From Blastococcus aggregatus (lineage in GTDB: Bacteria; Actinomycetota; Actinomycetes; Mycobacteriales; Geodermatophilaceae), in the NCBI RefSeq assembly GCF_900221005.1, contig NZ_OBQI01000004.1:124001-188000 (forward strand): 64,000 bases of DNA, given 5' to 3'. Positions 55,936-63,967 of the stretch are shown one piece after another. The position numbers and the translations under genes are program-made. Position 1 is the stretch's first letter; each line of letters begins with the position of its first letter. The notes under the pieces are model-generated. The model saw nothing but the letters and a program-made list of their open reading frames with translations, was not told the DNA's origin and did no database searches.

Positions 55936-57266
55936 CCGCCATCCCCGTGCAGCGCGATCGCGACACCGAGCCCGTCACCGTGACCGACGACGGGGTGGAA
56001 ATCTCGCACCTGCGGATCACCCACCCCGAGACGGTCGCCATCGCCCGACGAGAGCTCGCCGAGCACGGCCCGGCCGCCCTGGCCGACACCATCGCCGGCG
56101 CCGTCGTCGTCGGCATGGTCGCCACCGGGCTGCAGCGCAGCACCGGTGACACCACTGCAGCCATGCAGCGGGCGCTCACCGGCTTCGACAAGGCGGTCAA
56201 GGCCCGCGCAGCTGCCACCGTGGCGCAGCTCGACGGACTGCTGAGCCGGGTCGATGCCACCGAGGCAGCCACGCGGCAGGCCGTCGCGACGACGCTGGCC
56301 CAGCTCCCCGCTCAGATCGAGCGTGGGCTGAGCATCTCGCTGGCCGGTGGCGCCGACGACGTCCGAGAGGCCGTCCGACAGGCCACCGCAACGGCTCAGG
56401 CCGAGGCGCTTGCCGCCCTCGAGCGGGTGGTCACCCTGCACAGCGAGCAGGTGCGCGCGGTCATCTCTACGGAGAACCCGGGTTCACCCATCGCCGCACT
56501 TCGTCGCGATCTCACGGCCACCGTGGAGAACACACGTCGTGAGCTGGTCGACGGGCTTGCCGCGGTGCGTGCGCTCGTTCAGGCGCAGCAGGCCGGTCAG
56601 GCCGCCCACACCAAGACCTCCGCCGCCATCGGGAGGGATTGGGAGGACACCGTCGCGTTGGCCGTGGCCAGCTGGGCTCAGGCCTCGGCCGACGTCGTAG
56701 AGCACGTGGGGAGCCGGCCGGCACCTGGAAGCTCCACGCGGAAGACCGGCGACGTCCTCGTGCGCATCATGTCCGGCAACCAGCCGGTACTGATCGTCGA
56801 GGCCAAGCACCGGCAGAAGCGGCCCAGCATGCGGGCCTTCCGCGACGAACTCGCAGAGGCCCGCCGTGTCCGTGGTGCGCACGCCGCACTCGCGGTCGTG
56901 CCAACCGCAGACGACGTTCCCGGGCCGCCCGGCAGCAGCTGGGCGCGCGTGGACACCGCCAGCTGGATCGTGGCCGCCGAGGATCCCCAGGTGATGACCC
57001 TGGTCCTCGGCGTGGTTCGCGAGCTGACCGTCCTGGCCGCCGCGTCGACCGGCGCCGACCCCACGGTCGACGCCAGCCGCGCGCGGACCGCCATCGGGCA
57101 CCTACTCGACTTGCTGACCCGCTTCGAGGACGTCAGCAAGCACGTATCCACCGCGGAGAAGGCGCTGATCAACATCCGCAGTACTGCCGAGGGCCTCCGG
57201 GCCGCCCTGGCCGCGCAGGTCCAGGACGCGCACCGCGCGCTCACCGACGGCGCGCAGCCGGAGTAG
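55932..57266 (+). CDS. Coiled-coil PD-(D/E)xK nuclease-like protein
   Basis: 444 aa. Residues ~60-220 are helical/coiled-coil (AVKARAAATVAQLDGLLSRV; AQAEALAALERVV). Then KTGDVLVRIM and PVLIVEAKHRQ (~270-295): the D-x(n)-E-x-K pattern of restriction-type nucleases. C-terminal helices follow. Resembles RmuC or DUF2130-like proteins in layout. Could act on DNA; role unproven. ATG overlaps the upstream stop. A strong hairpin follows. Confidence 0.7.
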   Translation: MTAIPVQRDRDTEPVTVTDDGVEISHLRITHPETVAIARRELAEHGPAALADTIAGAVVVGMVATGLQRSTGDTTAAMQRALTGFDKAVKARAAATVAQLDGLLSRVDATEAATRQAVATTLAQLPAQIERGLSISLAGGADDVREAVRQATATAQAEALAALERVVTLHSEQVRAVISTENPGSPIAALRRDLTATVENTRRELVDGLAAVRALVQAQQAGQAAHTKTSAAIGRDWEDTVALAVASWAQASADVVEHVGSRPAPGSSTRKTGDVLVRIMSGNQPVLIVEAKHRQKRPSMRAFRDELAEARRVRGAHAALAVVPTADDVPGPPGSSWARVDTASWIVAAEDPQVMTLVLGVVRELTVLAAASTGADPTVDASRARTAIGHLLDLLTRFEDVSKHVSTAEKALINIRSTAEGLRAALAAQVQDAHRALTDGAQPE

Positions 57267-57270
57267 CACC

Positions 57271-57305
57271 ACTGGGGGGAGGAGCATCGCGCTCCTCCCC
57301 CCAGT
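57271..57305 (+). terminator. Strong hairpin terminator
   Basis: Perfect 15-bp stem (57,271-57,285 with 57,291-57,305), loop ATCGC, just after the nuclease-like gene. Strongest hairpin in the accessory region. Confidence 0.85.
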
Positions 57306-57402
57306 CTCGGTCTGCCAGACGAGCTCCGTACGCGTCTCGGTGAGCGGGTGCGTCGGCAGTGGCACCGCCGCCGGAAGGCAACAGTCCGGCGCAGTCGGCG
57401 AC

Positions 57403-57735
57403 CTAGCTGGCGATCCCCCACGGATTCGGCCGGGAAGACAGCAGCACGAAGCCCTCCTCTCCAGCCAGGTCGTACAGCGGCCTGACTGCGTACCCGTGCT
57501 GCTCCTCGTATGCGCGAAACAGCACGAGGTCTGTGACGGAGTCCAGCCATCTCATGGTGCCGCCGGCGAACACCGGGTCGGCCGGTACTGGCAGGTCTGG
57601 CTCACCGAGCAGCTCGAACCGGGAGGGCTGATCCGCGTAGAAGTTCGGTGCCGAGCTGTTCGGGAGCATCTCGGCCAGGCGTTCGTTGAGCCTGATGGTC
57701 AGGGTGATGGTGGTGTTGGCATCCGTCGATCGCAT
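57403..57735 (-). CDS. Hypothetical protein
   Basis: 110 aa from ATG 57,735: TITLTIRLNERLAEMLPN, then RFELLGEPDLPVPADPVF, then RAYEEQHGYAVRPLYDLAG. No family recognised. Converges on the strong hairpin after the nuclease-like gene. Confidence 0.55.
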   Translation of the reverse strand: MRSTDANTTITLTIRLNERLAEMLPNSSAPNFYADQPSRFELLGEPDLPVPADPVFAGGTMRWLDSVTDLVLFRAYEEQHGYAVRPLYDLAGEEGFVLLSSRPNPWGIAS

Positions 57736-57778
57736 GCCGGCGACTGTGTCGACGCAGCCCGCCTCGTCAATCAGGTCG

Positions 57779-57850
57779 TCGGTTCTTCGCGGCGGCCTTC
57801 TGCTCCTGCTTGGACGTGTGCACTTCCGCCAGCGTTGCCGGACCAGCCAT
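57779..57850 (-). pseudogene. C-terminal relic of a third HhH-GPD gene copy
   Basis: Minus frame reads GPATLAEVHTSKQEQKAAAK, matching GPDSLAEVRQFKQEQKAAAK at the end of the intact copy (60,540). DNA matches exactly over about 27 bp. The rest of the gene is absent, so this is a scar of an older integration or recombination at the same gene family. Confidence 0.8.
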
Positions 57851-57966
57851 CGGGCCGGCCGCCACGCCTCGCGGTCGGGTAGCTCTGCCCGGGTGGGCGA
57901 CGACCGCAGGACCCCGTCCCGCACAGGACCACCCGCAGCGCCCGCGCGCCCCCGTAGCCTCGGCCA

Positions 57967-58844
57967 GTGCCGACCCCTTCCGAGCCAACCGAAGGCAGTT
58001 TCCGGACCCCGGAATGGATCGAGTGGGAACAGCGCCTCTCGGCCATCTTCACCGTGACGCAGACATGGGAACCGTTGCTGAAGACGCCCCCGAGCACAGC
58101 GGCTGGGAGCATGCTCGCGGACGACGACTTGGCATGGCCGATGCTGCCCGCCAGCACCGTTGCATGGCGCTGCATGGCCTCAGCCATCGAACATCTAGCC
58201 GCATGCAGACGTCTCATGCAGGCGTCCCAGATGATGATGCCGTCGCCGTACAGTCGCTCCTGCGTCCGGCTTTGATGGGGGGCGCGCAGGTGCTCTGGAC
58301 GCTCCAGCCGGAGTCTCAGGACGAACGGGTGAGGCGGCAGCTTCTCGTCATCCATGAGGAGTTCAAGGAGTCCCGACACCTCGCCCGCGAGGCATTGGAG
58401 CTCCCACTTCGAGATGCCCTGCCGGCATCTGCGAGACAGGCTGCCGAGCGGCAGCTCGCAGGTGCGACGGAGCGGCAGTCCAAAGCGTCTGCCGAGCTGC
58501 GGCGGCGAGGGTTCGCCGTGCAGCCGGTGAACATGACCGACGTCATCAAGGACGCGGCCGCTCTCGTCGCCGCTGACGACGTCTGGCGTCAGCAGGGCAT
58601 CCGCAGCGCCTGGCGACTCGCCAGCGGCGACGCGCACGGGAAGATCTGGCCGACCATTCACCGGGGCAGTCCACTTCCGAGCACGACGCCAGGCATGGTC
58701 CTCCTAGAGGACGGCCCCAACATCAGCATGGTGGGCATGACTGCCGGGTGTGCGTACGCGCTCACCAAAGCGGCGCTCGATCTGTTCCAGCAACGGTGCG
58801 CCGCCCGAGCAGCGGGGCCGGACGCTTCACCGCCGAGTCAGTAG
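57967..58844 (+). pseudogene. Frameshifted hypothetical gene
   Basis: Frame 57,967-58,275 begins EGSFRTPEWIEWEQRLSAIF and ends where another frame continues LLRPALMGGAQVLWTLQP to AALDLFQQRCAA (58,844). One base is lost or gained near 58,235-58,260. Together they would encode about 290 aa with no TM segment. Sequencing error and programmed frameshift are the alternatives. Family not recognised. Confidence 0.7.
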
Positions 58845-59476
58845 GTGAACGGATCCCCGAAGCCGCCGATCTCCAGGTCGACCCGGGTGGGCAGATGAGC
58901 AACGCAGCGGTCGTAGAGGTCGCTGAGCCCATGAGCGCGAAGATCCGACCTCAGCGCCCGGTACAGCGGCAGCAGGTGCTCGACGTCGGCGGCGGCGTAT
59001 CGGAGCTGATCGTTGGTGAGCTGCGGCGCCAGCCAATCGGAGACCTGCTGGTCCTTGTAGATGCGGACGCCGAGCCGCTCCCAGAGCACCCGCTGGAGGC
59101 TGTTCTCCGAGTTGTCGGCATACGGCTGACGGAGCTTCGACGCGATCTTGGTGCAGGCCACGCTGGCCGGGCGTACCTGCCATTGGTGGGCCATGAAGCG
59201 CAGGTCGAACATTGCGTGATGGAAGACCTTGGTGACGTCCGGGTCACTGAGCACGGCGGCCAACCGGTCGGGGACCTTCTTGTCCTCCATCTGCACCATC
59301 AAGGTTCCGTGGTGCGGGAGGTGCAGCTGGCAAGTGCCGATCGAGTCCTGGGCCCAGCTCAAGCCCGAGGTCTCGATGTCCCAAGCGACTGAGCGCATCG
59401 ACAGGACGAGCGTCAGGTCTTCGGTGGTGATGTCCCCGTGCCGGAGCATGACGGGTGACGACAGCGTGGTGTCCAC
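58838..59476 (-). CDS. RNase D-like 3'-5' exonuclease
   Basis: 212 aa, DEDDy nuclease: WDIETSGL (D33, E35), FHHAMFDLRFMAHQW (second Asp), SDWLAPQLTNDQLRYAAADVEHLLPLY (Tyr/Asp). No HRDC domain, unlike full RNase D. GTG at 59,474-59,476 follows AGGAGG. Overlaps the frameshifted gene by 7 bp and lies 15 bp downstream of the two-TM protein gene, so the two are likely co-transcribed. Confidence 0.9.
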   Translation of the reverse strand: MDTTLSSPVMLRHGDITTEDLTLVLSMRSVAWDIETSGLSWAQDSIGTCQLHLPHHGTLMVQMEDKKVPDRLAAVLSDPDVTKVFHHAMFDLRFMAHQWQVRPASVACTKIASKLRQPYADNSENSLQRVLWERLGVRIYKDQQVSDWLAPQLTNDQLRYAAADVEHLLPLYRALRSDLRAHGLSDLYDRCVAHLPTRVDLEIGGFGDPFTY

Positions 59477-59491
59477 GGTGGCCTCCTGGTT

Positions 59492-60298
59492 CTAGGGCGT
59501 CGGCGCGGGGGTCGGCGGAGAGGGCGGCTGGGGTGGCTGTCCGGTCTGGTGGACGCCTTGCTGAATGAGCTTGTCGAACTCCTGGCGGACGAAGTCGTAC
59601 AGGCTTCCGCCGCTGCGGCAGAGGAGATAGGGAACATCGCCGTAGCCCCGCCGGTGGCTGTAGAGCGTGACCACGGCCTCGTTGTCGAATCGGTAGAGCG
59701 CGCTGAGAGGTTCGCCCGTGCGGTGGTAGACCTCCACCGTCCCAGCCCCACCTCGGCCGAGGGCGTGGAACTTCTCCGTCGTCGCCCGGATGTCCCCACG
59801 GACGTCATCAGCACTTCGCGTGAAGCGCTCGGCCATGCAGTCCACGGCGGCATCGTCTGTCGGATCTGGCAGGACGACGCGGATCCTCGTGTCTGCCTTC
59901 GCGGCAGCGTTGGTCAGGGCGGTGGAGTAGGTGGTGTAGAAGGTTCGCCCAAGTCCGAGGTAGATGTCGATCTTCTCCGCCTGGAGCAGTCGATCCCAGG
60001 GGGCCTTCCGGAAGTCGGATCCGATGCTCGTCAGTCCAGCCTGTTGGACGTCGCCAGACAGCCCCGCCACCTCCATGACCTCACCGGCCAGAGCACGCCG
60101 CCCGACGAGGTCCCAGGCGACGCTCAGAAGGGCCGCCACCAGAACGGTGCCGCCCACCTGCTCGGTGACCGTGCTTAGCCATCCGGTGAAGACATTGTTC
60201 GCCAGCACCAGCAGCAGAATCGCCACGATGACGGCGCTGAGCACCATGGCGGTCGTCGCGAGCGTGTTGATCCGCCGAGCCTGGTTGTTGTGGGACAC
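59492..60298 (-). CDS. Two-TM protein with phospholipase-D-like domain
   Basis: 268 aa. TM helices at about 14-36 and 46-65. Cytoplasmic part: KIDIYLGLGRTFYTTYSTAL, IRVVLPDPTDDAAV, FHALGRGGAGTVEVYHRTG, ALYRFDNEAVVTLYSHRRG, resembling degenerate PLD-like folds of membrane-anchored stress or defence effectors; HKD motifs are not seen. Pro-rich tail. ATG at 60,298. With the exonuclease downstream it may form a two-gene unit; function unknown. Confidence 0.7.
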   Translation of the reverse strand: MSHNNQARRINTLATTAMVLSAVIVAILLLVLANNVFTGWLSTVTEQVGGTVLVAALLSVAWDLVGRRALAGEVMEVAGLSGDVQQAGLTSIGSDFRKAPWDRLLQAEKIDIYLGLGRTFYTTYSTALTNAAAKADTRIRVVLPDPTDDAAVDCMAERFTRSADDVRGDIRATTEKFHALGRGGAGTVEVYHRTGEPLSALYRFDNEAVVTLYSHRRGYGDVPYLLCRSGGSLYDFVRQEFDKLIQQGVHQTGQPPQPPSPPTPAPTP

Positions 60299-60539
60299 GA
60301 AGCGAACCTAGAGAAGGGGTCCGACACTCAGCGGGACGCGCGGGCCGACGCCTAAGCCCTGGGCCTCGCTCCTAGGTCGTGGCAGCTCGGATGAGCCGGG
60401 ACAACCAAGGACAGTTGCGGACAGCCTTGGTCAGGCTGCTGGGTGCTCCTCTCGTCCAGCGCCTCGAAGCGGCTCACCTCGATGATCACCCGACGGTGGA
60501 CGTGGATCGTTCACGACGGACCGGCCGGTCTCCGCCCCG

Positions 60540-61145
60540 TCAGCCGGCGTCTGCGGCCTTCTTCGCGGCGGCCTTCTGCTCCTGCTTGAACTGGCGGACC
60601 TCCGCCAGCGAGTCGGGCCCGGTGACGTCGGCGACCGACCGCCGCGAGCCCTCCAGGCCGTAGTCGCCGGCGGCCTCGCGCCACCCCGGCGGCATCACCC
60701 CGTACTGCTTGCCCAGCAGTGCGACGAAGATCTTGGCCTTCTGCGCACCGAACCCGGGCAGCTCACCGATCCGCTCCAGCAGGGTGGCGCCATCCTGAAC
60801 ATCGGTCCACAACCCGTCGGCCCGCCCGCCGTAGCGCTCGACGAGCAGCCGGCACACCGCCTGAGTCCGGGCAGCCATCGAACTCGGGTAGCGGTGCAGC
60901 GCCGGCGGCCCCTGGAAGACCTTCACGAGCTGCTCCGGGTCGGCGTCGGCGAGGTCCGCAGCGGAGAGGACATCGACACCAAGCCGGTCCGCCAGCAGGC
61001 GCGGAGCGGCGAAGGCGCGTTCCATGGCGAACTGCTGATCAAGGAGCATGCCGACAACGAGTGCGAGCGGGTCCCGGCCCAGCAGATCGTCGGCGGCGTC
61101 GTCCTGGGCTATGCGGATCTGCGGCACTCGGGCAGTGTGCCGCAC
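60540..61145 (-). CDS. Intact HhH-GPD-type base excision repair protein on the element
   Basis: 201 aa. IRIAQDDAADDLLGRDPLAL, GMLLDQQFAMERAFAAPRLL, PPALHRYPSSMAARTQAVCRL, and the HhH-like PGFGAQKAKIFVALLGKQYG. The protein is roughly three-quarters identical to the split chromosomal copy by eye and covers the part lost there. Uses of these proteins: probable DNA glycosylase-type repair; the usual catalytic Lys/Asp set is not evident. It lies 255 bp inside the right end of the element. Confidence 0.92.
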   Translation of the reverse strand: MRHTARVPQIRIAQDDAADDLLGRDPLALVVGMLLDQQFAMERAFAAPRLLADRLGVDVLSAADLADADPEQLVKVFQGPPALHRYPSSMAARTQAVCRLLVERYGGRADGLWTDVQDGATLLERIGELPGFGAQKAKIFVALLGKQYGVMPPGWREAAGDYGLEGSRRSVADVTGPDSLAEVRQFKQEQKAAAKKAADAG

Positions 61146-61400
61146 GGTCGGTCGCCAGCCGCCGTGCCCGGTCGCCCCACATCAGCTCGCGGCCAGCCCC
61201 CACCAGTGGGCGTCCACCGGCATCGCCGACGGGCACGGCAGCCGGGGAGCCCTCCCCTACGTCGACACCACGGCGAGACCAGCGCTGCCGCACCGATGCG
61301 CCGGCATCCTCGCGAGGACGTCCGTCGCAGGCAGAGCGGCCCGCCGCTCCCGTACCCCTACTCCGGAAGACCGGCGACGCCAGTGCTTCCTTGACGCATG

Positions 61401-61408
61401 TGCTGGTC
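61401..61408. other. Right attachment junction core
   Basis: TGCTGGTC, flanked inside by GCATG (element) and outside by CAGCAGCATCCCGATCAGC (target gene). Same octamer as at 30,219-30,226. Confidence 0.85.
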
Positions 61409-61504
61409 CAGCAGCATCCCGATCAGCAGCGCGAGCGGGTCGCGGCCGAGCAGTTCGTCGGCGGCGTCGTCCTGGGCGATGCGGAGTGTCGGCACACCGG
61501 ACAT
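61401..61504 (-). pseudogene. N-terminal part of the split HhH-GPD gene
   Basis: From ATG 61,502-61,504 the minus frame reads MSGVPTLRIAQDDAADELLG, then RDPLALLIGMLLDQ, and leaves homology exactly at the core. It runs on into element sequence to a stop at 61,358. Added to the left fragment it gives about 198 aa, close to the intact 201. Confidence 0.9.
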
Positions 61505-62032
61505 CGTGCCGCAGAGAGATCCCGCGACAATCGCCCGCCAGCACGGTTGCTGACGCCCGGCTGCGACCGCCACCGCCGCCGACGACGCCGGACCCACCTC
61601 GTCGGCGGCGGCCGACCGTCACCTCGGGGTGGACTCGTCGCTCGGGGGCCGGAGATTCGGTCCGCGAAGCCGACCGCGGATCAGAGCGGCGTGTCGACCT
61701 CCAGCCCCGCCGGCGGTTGCCCGCTGTGGCCGCGCCACAGCCAGGCAGCGGACTGGCGGGGCGTTCGCCCTCGTGCCAGGTCTCCTACCTGGCGGCCGCC
61801 CGCGGCCGCCAGGCGCCCGTCGGCGAGTCCGAGCCCGTAGGGCCGGCGGAGCAGCTGGGGGTAGTGCGCGAGGTGGCCTGCACGGACATGACAGAACCTC
61901 CGAGGGGAGGCGGTTCGGCACACCGGAGATGGTGCCGCTTCGGTGTCCTCACATTCGCTGCCCGGCCGGCAACCGTGGTGCAGGTCCGGCAATCCCTCCG
62001 CACGATGGCCAGGCGCTACGGACGGGCAGTGT
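61505..62032. other. Intergenic region right of the element
   Basis: 528 bp between the split repair gene and the cupin gene. One 34-codon minus frame (61,785-61,889) has CGGAGG before its ATG but no similarity. Nothing else is supported. Confidence 0.45.
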
Positions 62033-62395
62033 CTAGGCGGCACCCCCCTGCAGGTGGCGCACGACCGCGCCGAGCTCGGCCGACGGCGAGACGTCGACGT
62101 ACTCGCAGTCCTCGAGTGCCTCCGGCGCGTGCCCGGGCGCCCAGTAGAAGGCCTGCCCCGCCTCGTAGGTGGAGTCGCCGTCCTTGGTGTGCATGACCAG
62201 CCGGCCGGAGATCATGTAGCCCCAGTGCGGGCACTGGCAGAGGTCACCGGGCAGGCCGGTCAGACCCGGCCGGAGGTCCGCTCCCGCAGGAAGGCGCACC
62301 CAGGCGATGCTGTTCTCGCCGAACGGGTCGGTCCGGAACTCGACACCCCCGTCCTCGATCGCCATGGGCAGGTCCGTGCGGTTGAGAACGCGCAT
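62033..62395 (-). CDS. Cupin-domain protein
   Basis: 120 aa. MRVLNRTDLPMAIEDGGVEF, then CQCPHWGYMISGRLVMHTKDGD and YEAGQAFYWAPGHAPEALED: one cupin barrel with a single-domain metal-site-like His set. ATG at 62,393-62,395 follows GAGGAG. Downstream of the FAD oxidase, 38 bp apart, same strand, so probably co-transcribed. Substrate unknown. Confidence 0.88.
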   Translation of the reverse strand: MRVLNRTDLPMAIEDGGVEFRTDPFGENSIAWVRLPAGADLRPGLTGLPGDLCQCPHWGYMISGRLVMHTKDGDSTYEAGQAFYWAPGHAPEALEDCEYVDVSPSAELGAVVRHLQGGAA

Positions 62396-62433
62396 GATGT
62401 CTCCTCGGTTCGGGTGCCGCGGTGGGCACCGGA

Positions 62434-63804
62434 TCAGGGCTCGATGTTCTGGTTCAGGTGGAACAGGTTGGCGGGGTCGTAGCGCCGCTTCACCTCCCGC
62501 AGGCGGGCGTGGTTGGCGCCGTAGTTGGCCCCGGCCCGCGACTGGTCGTCGGCGGACGCGAAGTTGACGTAGCCGCCGGTCTCGGAGTGCGGGGCGATCG
62601 CGGCGTAGTAGTCGCGGACCCACGCCGTGTTGCGCTCGTTGTCCGCCGGGTCCGGCCACATGCCGGCGATCACGGGGGCGAACGACGCGTCACGGTGCCC
62701 GAAGGCCGTGGCGTCGCGCGCCACGTCGTGGACGGCGCCGTTGATCGGGTACAGGTGCACCGTGGAGTTGACGGTCGGCACCTTGGGTCCGTGCTCCATG
62801 TGAGCGGCGATCGCCTCGTCGGTCAGCTCCCGGACGAAGGCCGCCTTCCAGTAGTGCTGGAGGCCGGGCGGCACCAGGCCGTCGAAGGCGCTGTTCAGTG
62901 CCGCATACGGCATCTCGCCGACGTGCTCGGCCACCGGGTGGGCGACCTGCCGGAAACCGTCGAGGAGGGCCTCGCCCTCGGTGGCCGAGCCGGTCCAGCA
63001 GGACACCACGGCCACGAACGGCTCCCCGACCCGGTTCTCCGGGACGAACGGCAGCGGCGGGGCGATCTGGAAGGCCGGGAAGCCGCCGTACTCGCGCGGC
63101 GCCGTCCGGATGAAGTCCCGGAAGTGCGCCAGCACGGCCGCCCCGTCCGCCAGCTCGAAGAACATCGGACCGCCGTAGACGGTGGTCACCGGGTGCAGCC
63201 GGTAGGTGAACCGGGTGACCACGCCGAAATTGCCCCCGCCTCCGCGCAACGCCCAGAACAGGTCCGGGTGCTCGGACTCGCTCGCGGTCACGACCGATCC
63301 GTCGGCGGTCACCACCTCGGCCGCCAGGACGTTGTCGCAGGAGAGCCCGTAGCCGCGGGAGAGATAGCCGATGCCGCCCCCGAGGGTCAGGCCGCCGACG
63401 CCGGTGGTGGAGATGATGCCGCCGGTCGTCGCCAGCCCGTGGGCGGCGGTGACGTCGTTGAAGCGACCCCACGTGGTGCCGCCACCGGCGGTCGCGGTGC
63501 GGAAGGCGTCGTCGACGTCCACGGCCTGCAGGTCCGACAGGTCCGCCACGACCGCGTCGTCCGCAGTGCCGAAGCCGGGCACGCTGTGCCCGCCGCCGCG
63601 GACGGCCAGCGGGCTGCCGGTCTCGGCGGCGTAGCGCACGGTCGCGACCACGTCGGCCGTGTCCGTGCACCGGACCACCACCGCCGGGTGCGCATCGATC
63701 ATCGCGTTGTAGACGTGCCGGGCGTCCTCGTAGGCCGCGTCCCCGGGGCGAACCAGGGGTCCGCTCACCCGTTCGGCGAGGGTGTCCAGTGCTGGCATGA
63801 CCAT
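62434..63804 (-). CDS. FAD-binding BBE-type (berberine-bridge-like) oxidoreductase
   Basis: 456 aa. PCMH FAD domain: LAVRGGGHSVPGFGTADD (His for covalent FAD), ATTGGIISTTGVGGLTLGG, GYGLSCDNVLAAEVVTADG. BBE domain at the C-terminus: YVNFASADDQ, RLREVKRRYDPANLFHLNQN. The usual second attachment Cys is not obvious, so single covalent FAD is expected. ATG at 63,804 with GGAGGAG upstream. Substrate unknown; such oxidases act on sugars or secondary metabolites. Confidence 0.93.
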   Translation of the reverse strand: MVMPALDTLAERVSGPLVRPGDAAYEDARHVYNAMIDAHPAVVVRCTDTADVVATVRYAAETGSPLAVRGGGHSVPGFGTADDAVVADLSDLQAVDVDDAFRTATAGGGTTWGRFNDVTAAHGLATTGGIISTTGVGGLTLGGGIGYLSRGYGLSCDNVLAAEVVTADGSVVTASESEHPDLFWALRGGGGNFGVVTRFTYRLHPVTTVYGGPMFFELADGAAVLAHFRDFIRTAPREYGGFPAFQIAPPLPFVPENRVGEPFVAVVSCWTGSATEGEALLDGFRQVAHPVAEHVGEMPYAALNSAFDGLVPPGLQHYWKAAFVRELTDEAIAAHMEHGPKVPTVNSTVHLYPINGAVHDVARDATAFGHRDASFAPVIAGMWPDPADNERNTAWVRDYYAAIAPHSETGGYVNFASADDQSRAGANYGANHARLREVKRRYDPANLFHLNQNIEP

Positions 63805-63904
63805 GGCTGCTCCTCCGGTCCGGTCCGCCGCTCCGGCGGGACACGGCCGACGCTAGGGACGTCGAGGGAGCCGGCACATGACCAGAAGTGCGGAACTTCC
63901 CCCC

Positions 63905-63942
63905 GCGGGAGCGCATGACCAGATCTGGTCATGCGCTCCCGC
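63905..63942. promoter_or_regulatory. 38-bp perfect palindrome, probable operator
   Basis: A perfect palindrome centred on AGATCT between 63,923 and 63,924, each arm ending GCGGGAGCGCATGACC. A third half-site CATGACCAGA lies at about 63,878. It sits between the divergent FAD oxidase and the gene starting at 63,968. Confidence 0.8.
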
Positions 63943-63967
63943 ACCGCCGGGGTCTAGCGTCGGACGG

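Larger units (their letters stand above)
30219..61408. mobile_element. ~31.2 kb integrative element with serine integrase, inserted in an HhH-GPD gene
   Basis: Ends are set by the split target gene. Left outer sequence plus right outer sequence, joined at the shared 8-bp TGCTGGTC, restores one open frame reading GMLLDQQFPME. The integrase lies just inside the left end, as is usual for serine-integrase elements. The element contains a complex-I-like membrane arm, copper-type genes, a RepL-like initiator, defence-like genes, and an intact substitute for the gene it broke. No phage structural genes and no conjugation ATPase were seen, so transfer would need help, or it is a plasmid-derived integrated element. 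Confidence 0.9.

Noticed and set aside
61358..61504. Separate small gene at the right end
   Set aside because: Its first 34 codons are the N-terminus of the split repair gene; the rest is element sequence read to a chance stop.
61785..61889. 34-codon minus-strand frame with a good ribosome site
   Set aside because: Low-complexity Ser/Thr/Pro/Arg sequence without similarity; not enough to call a gene.
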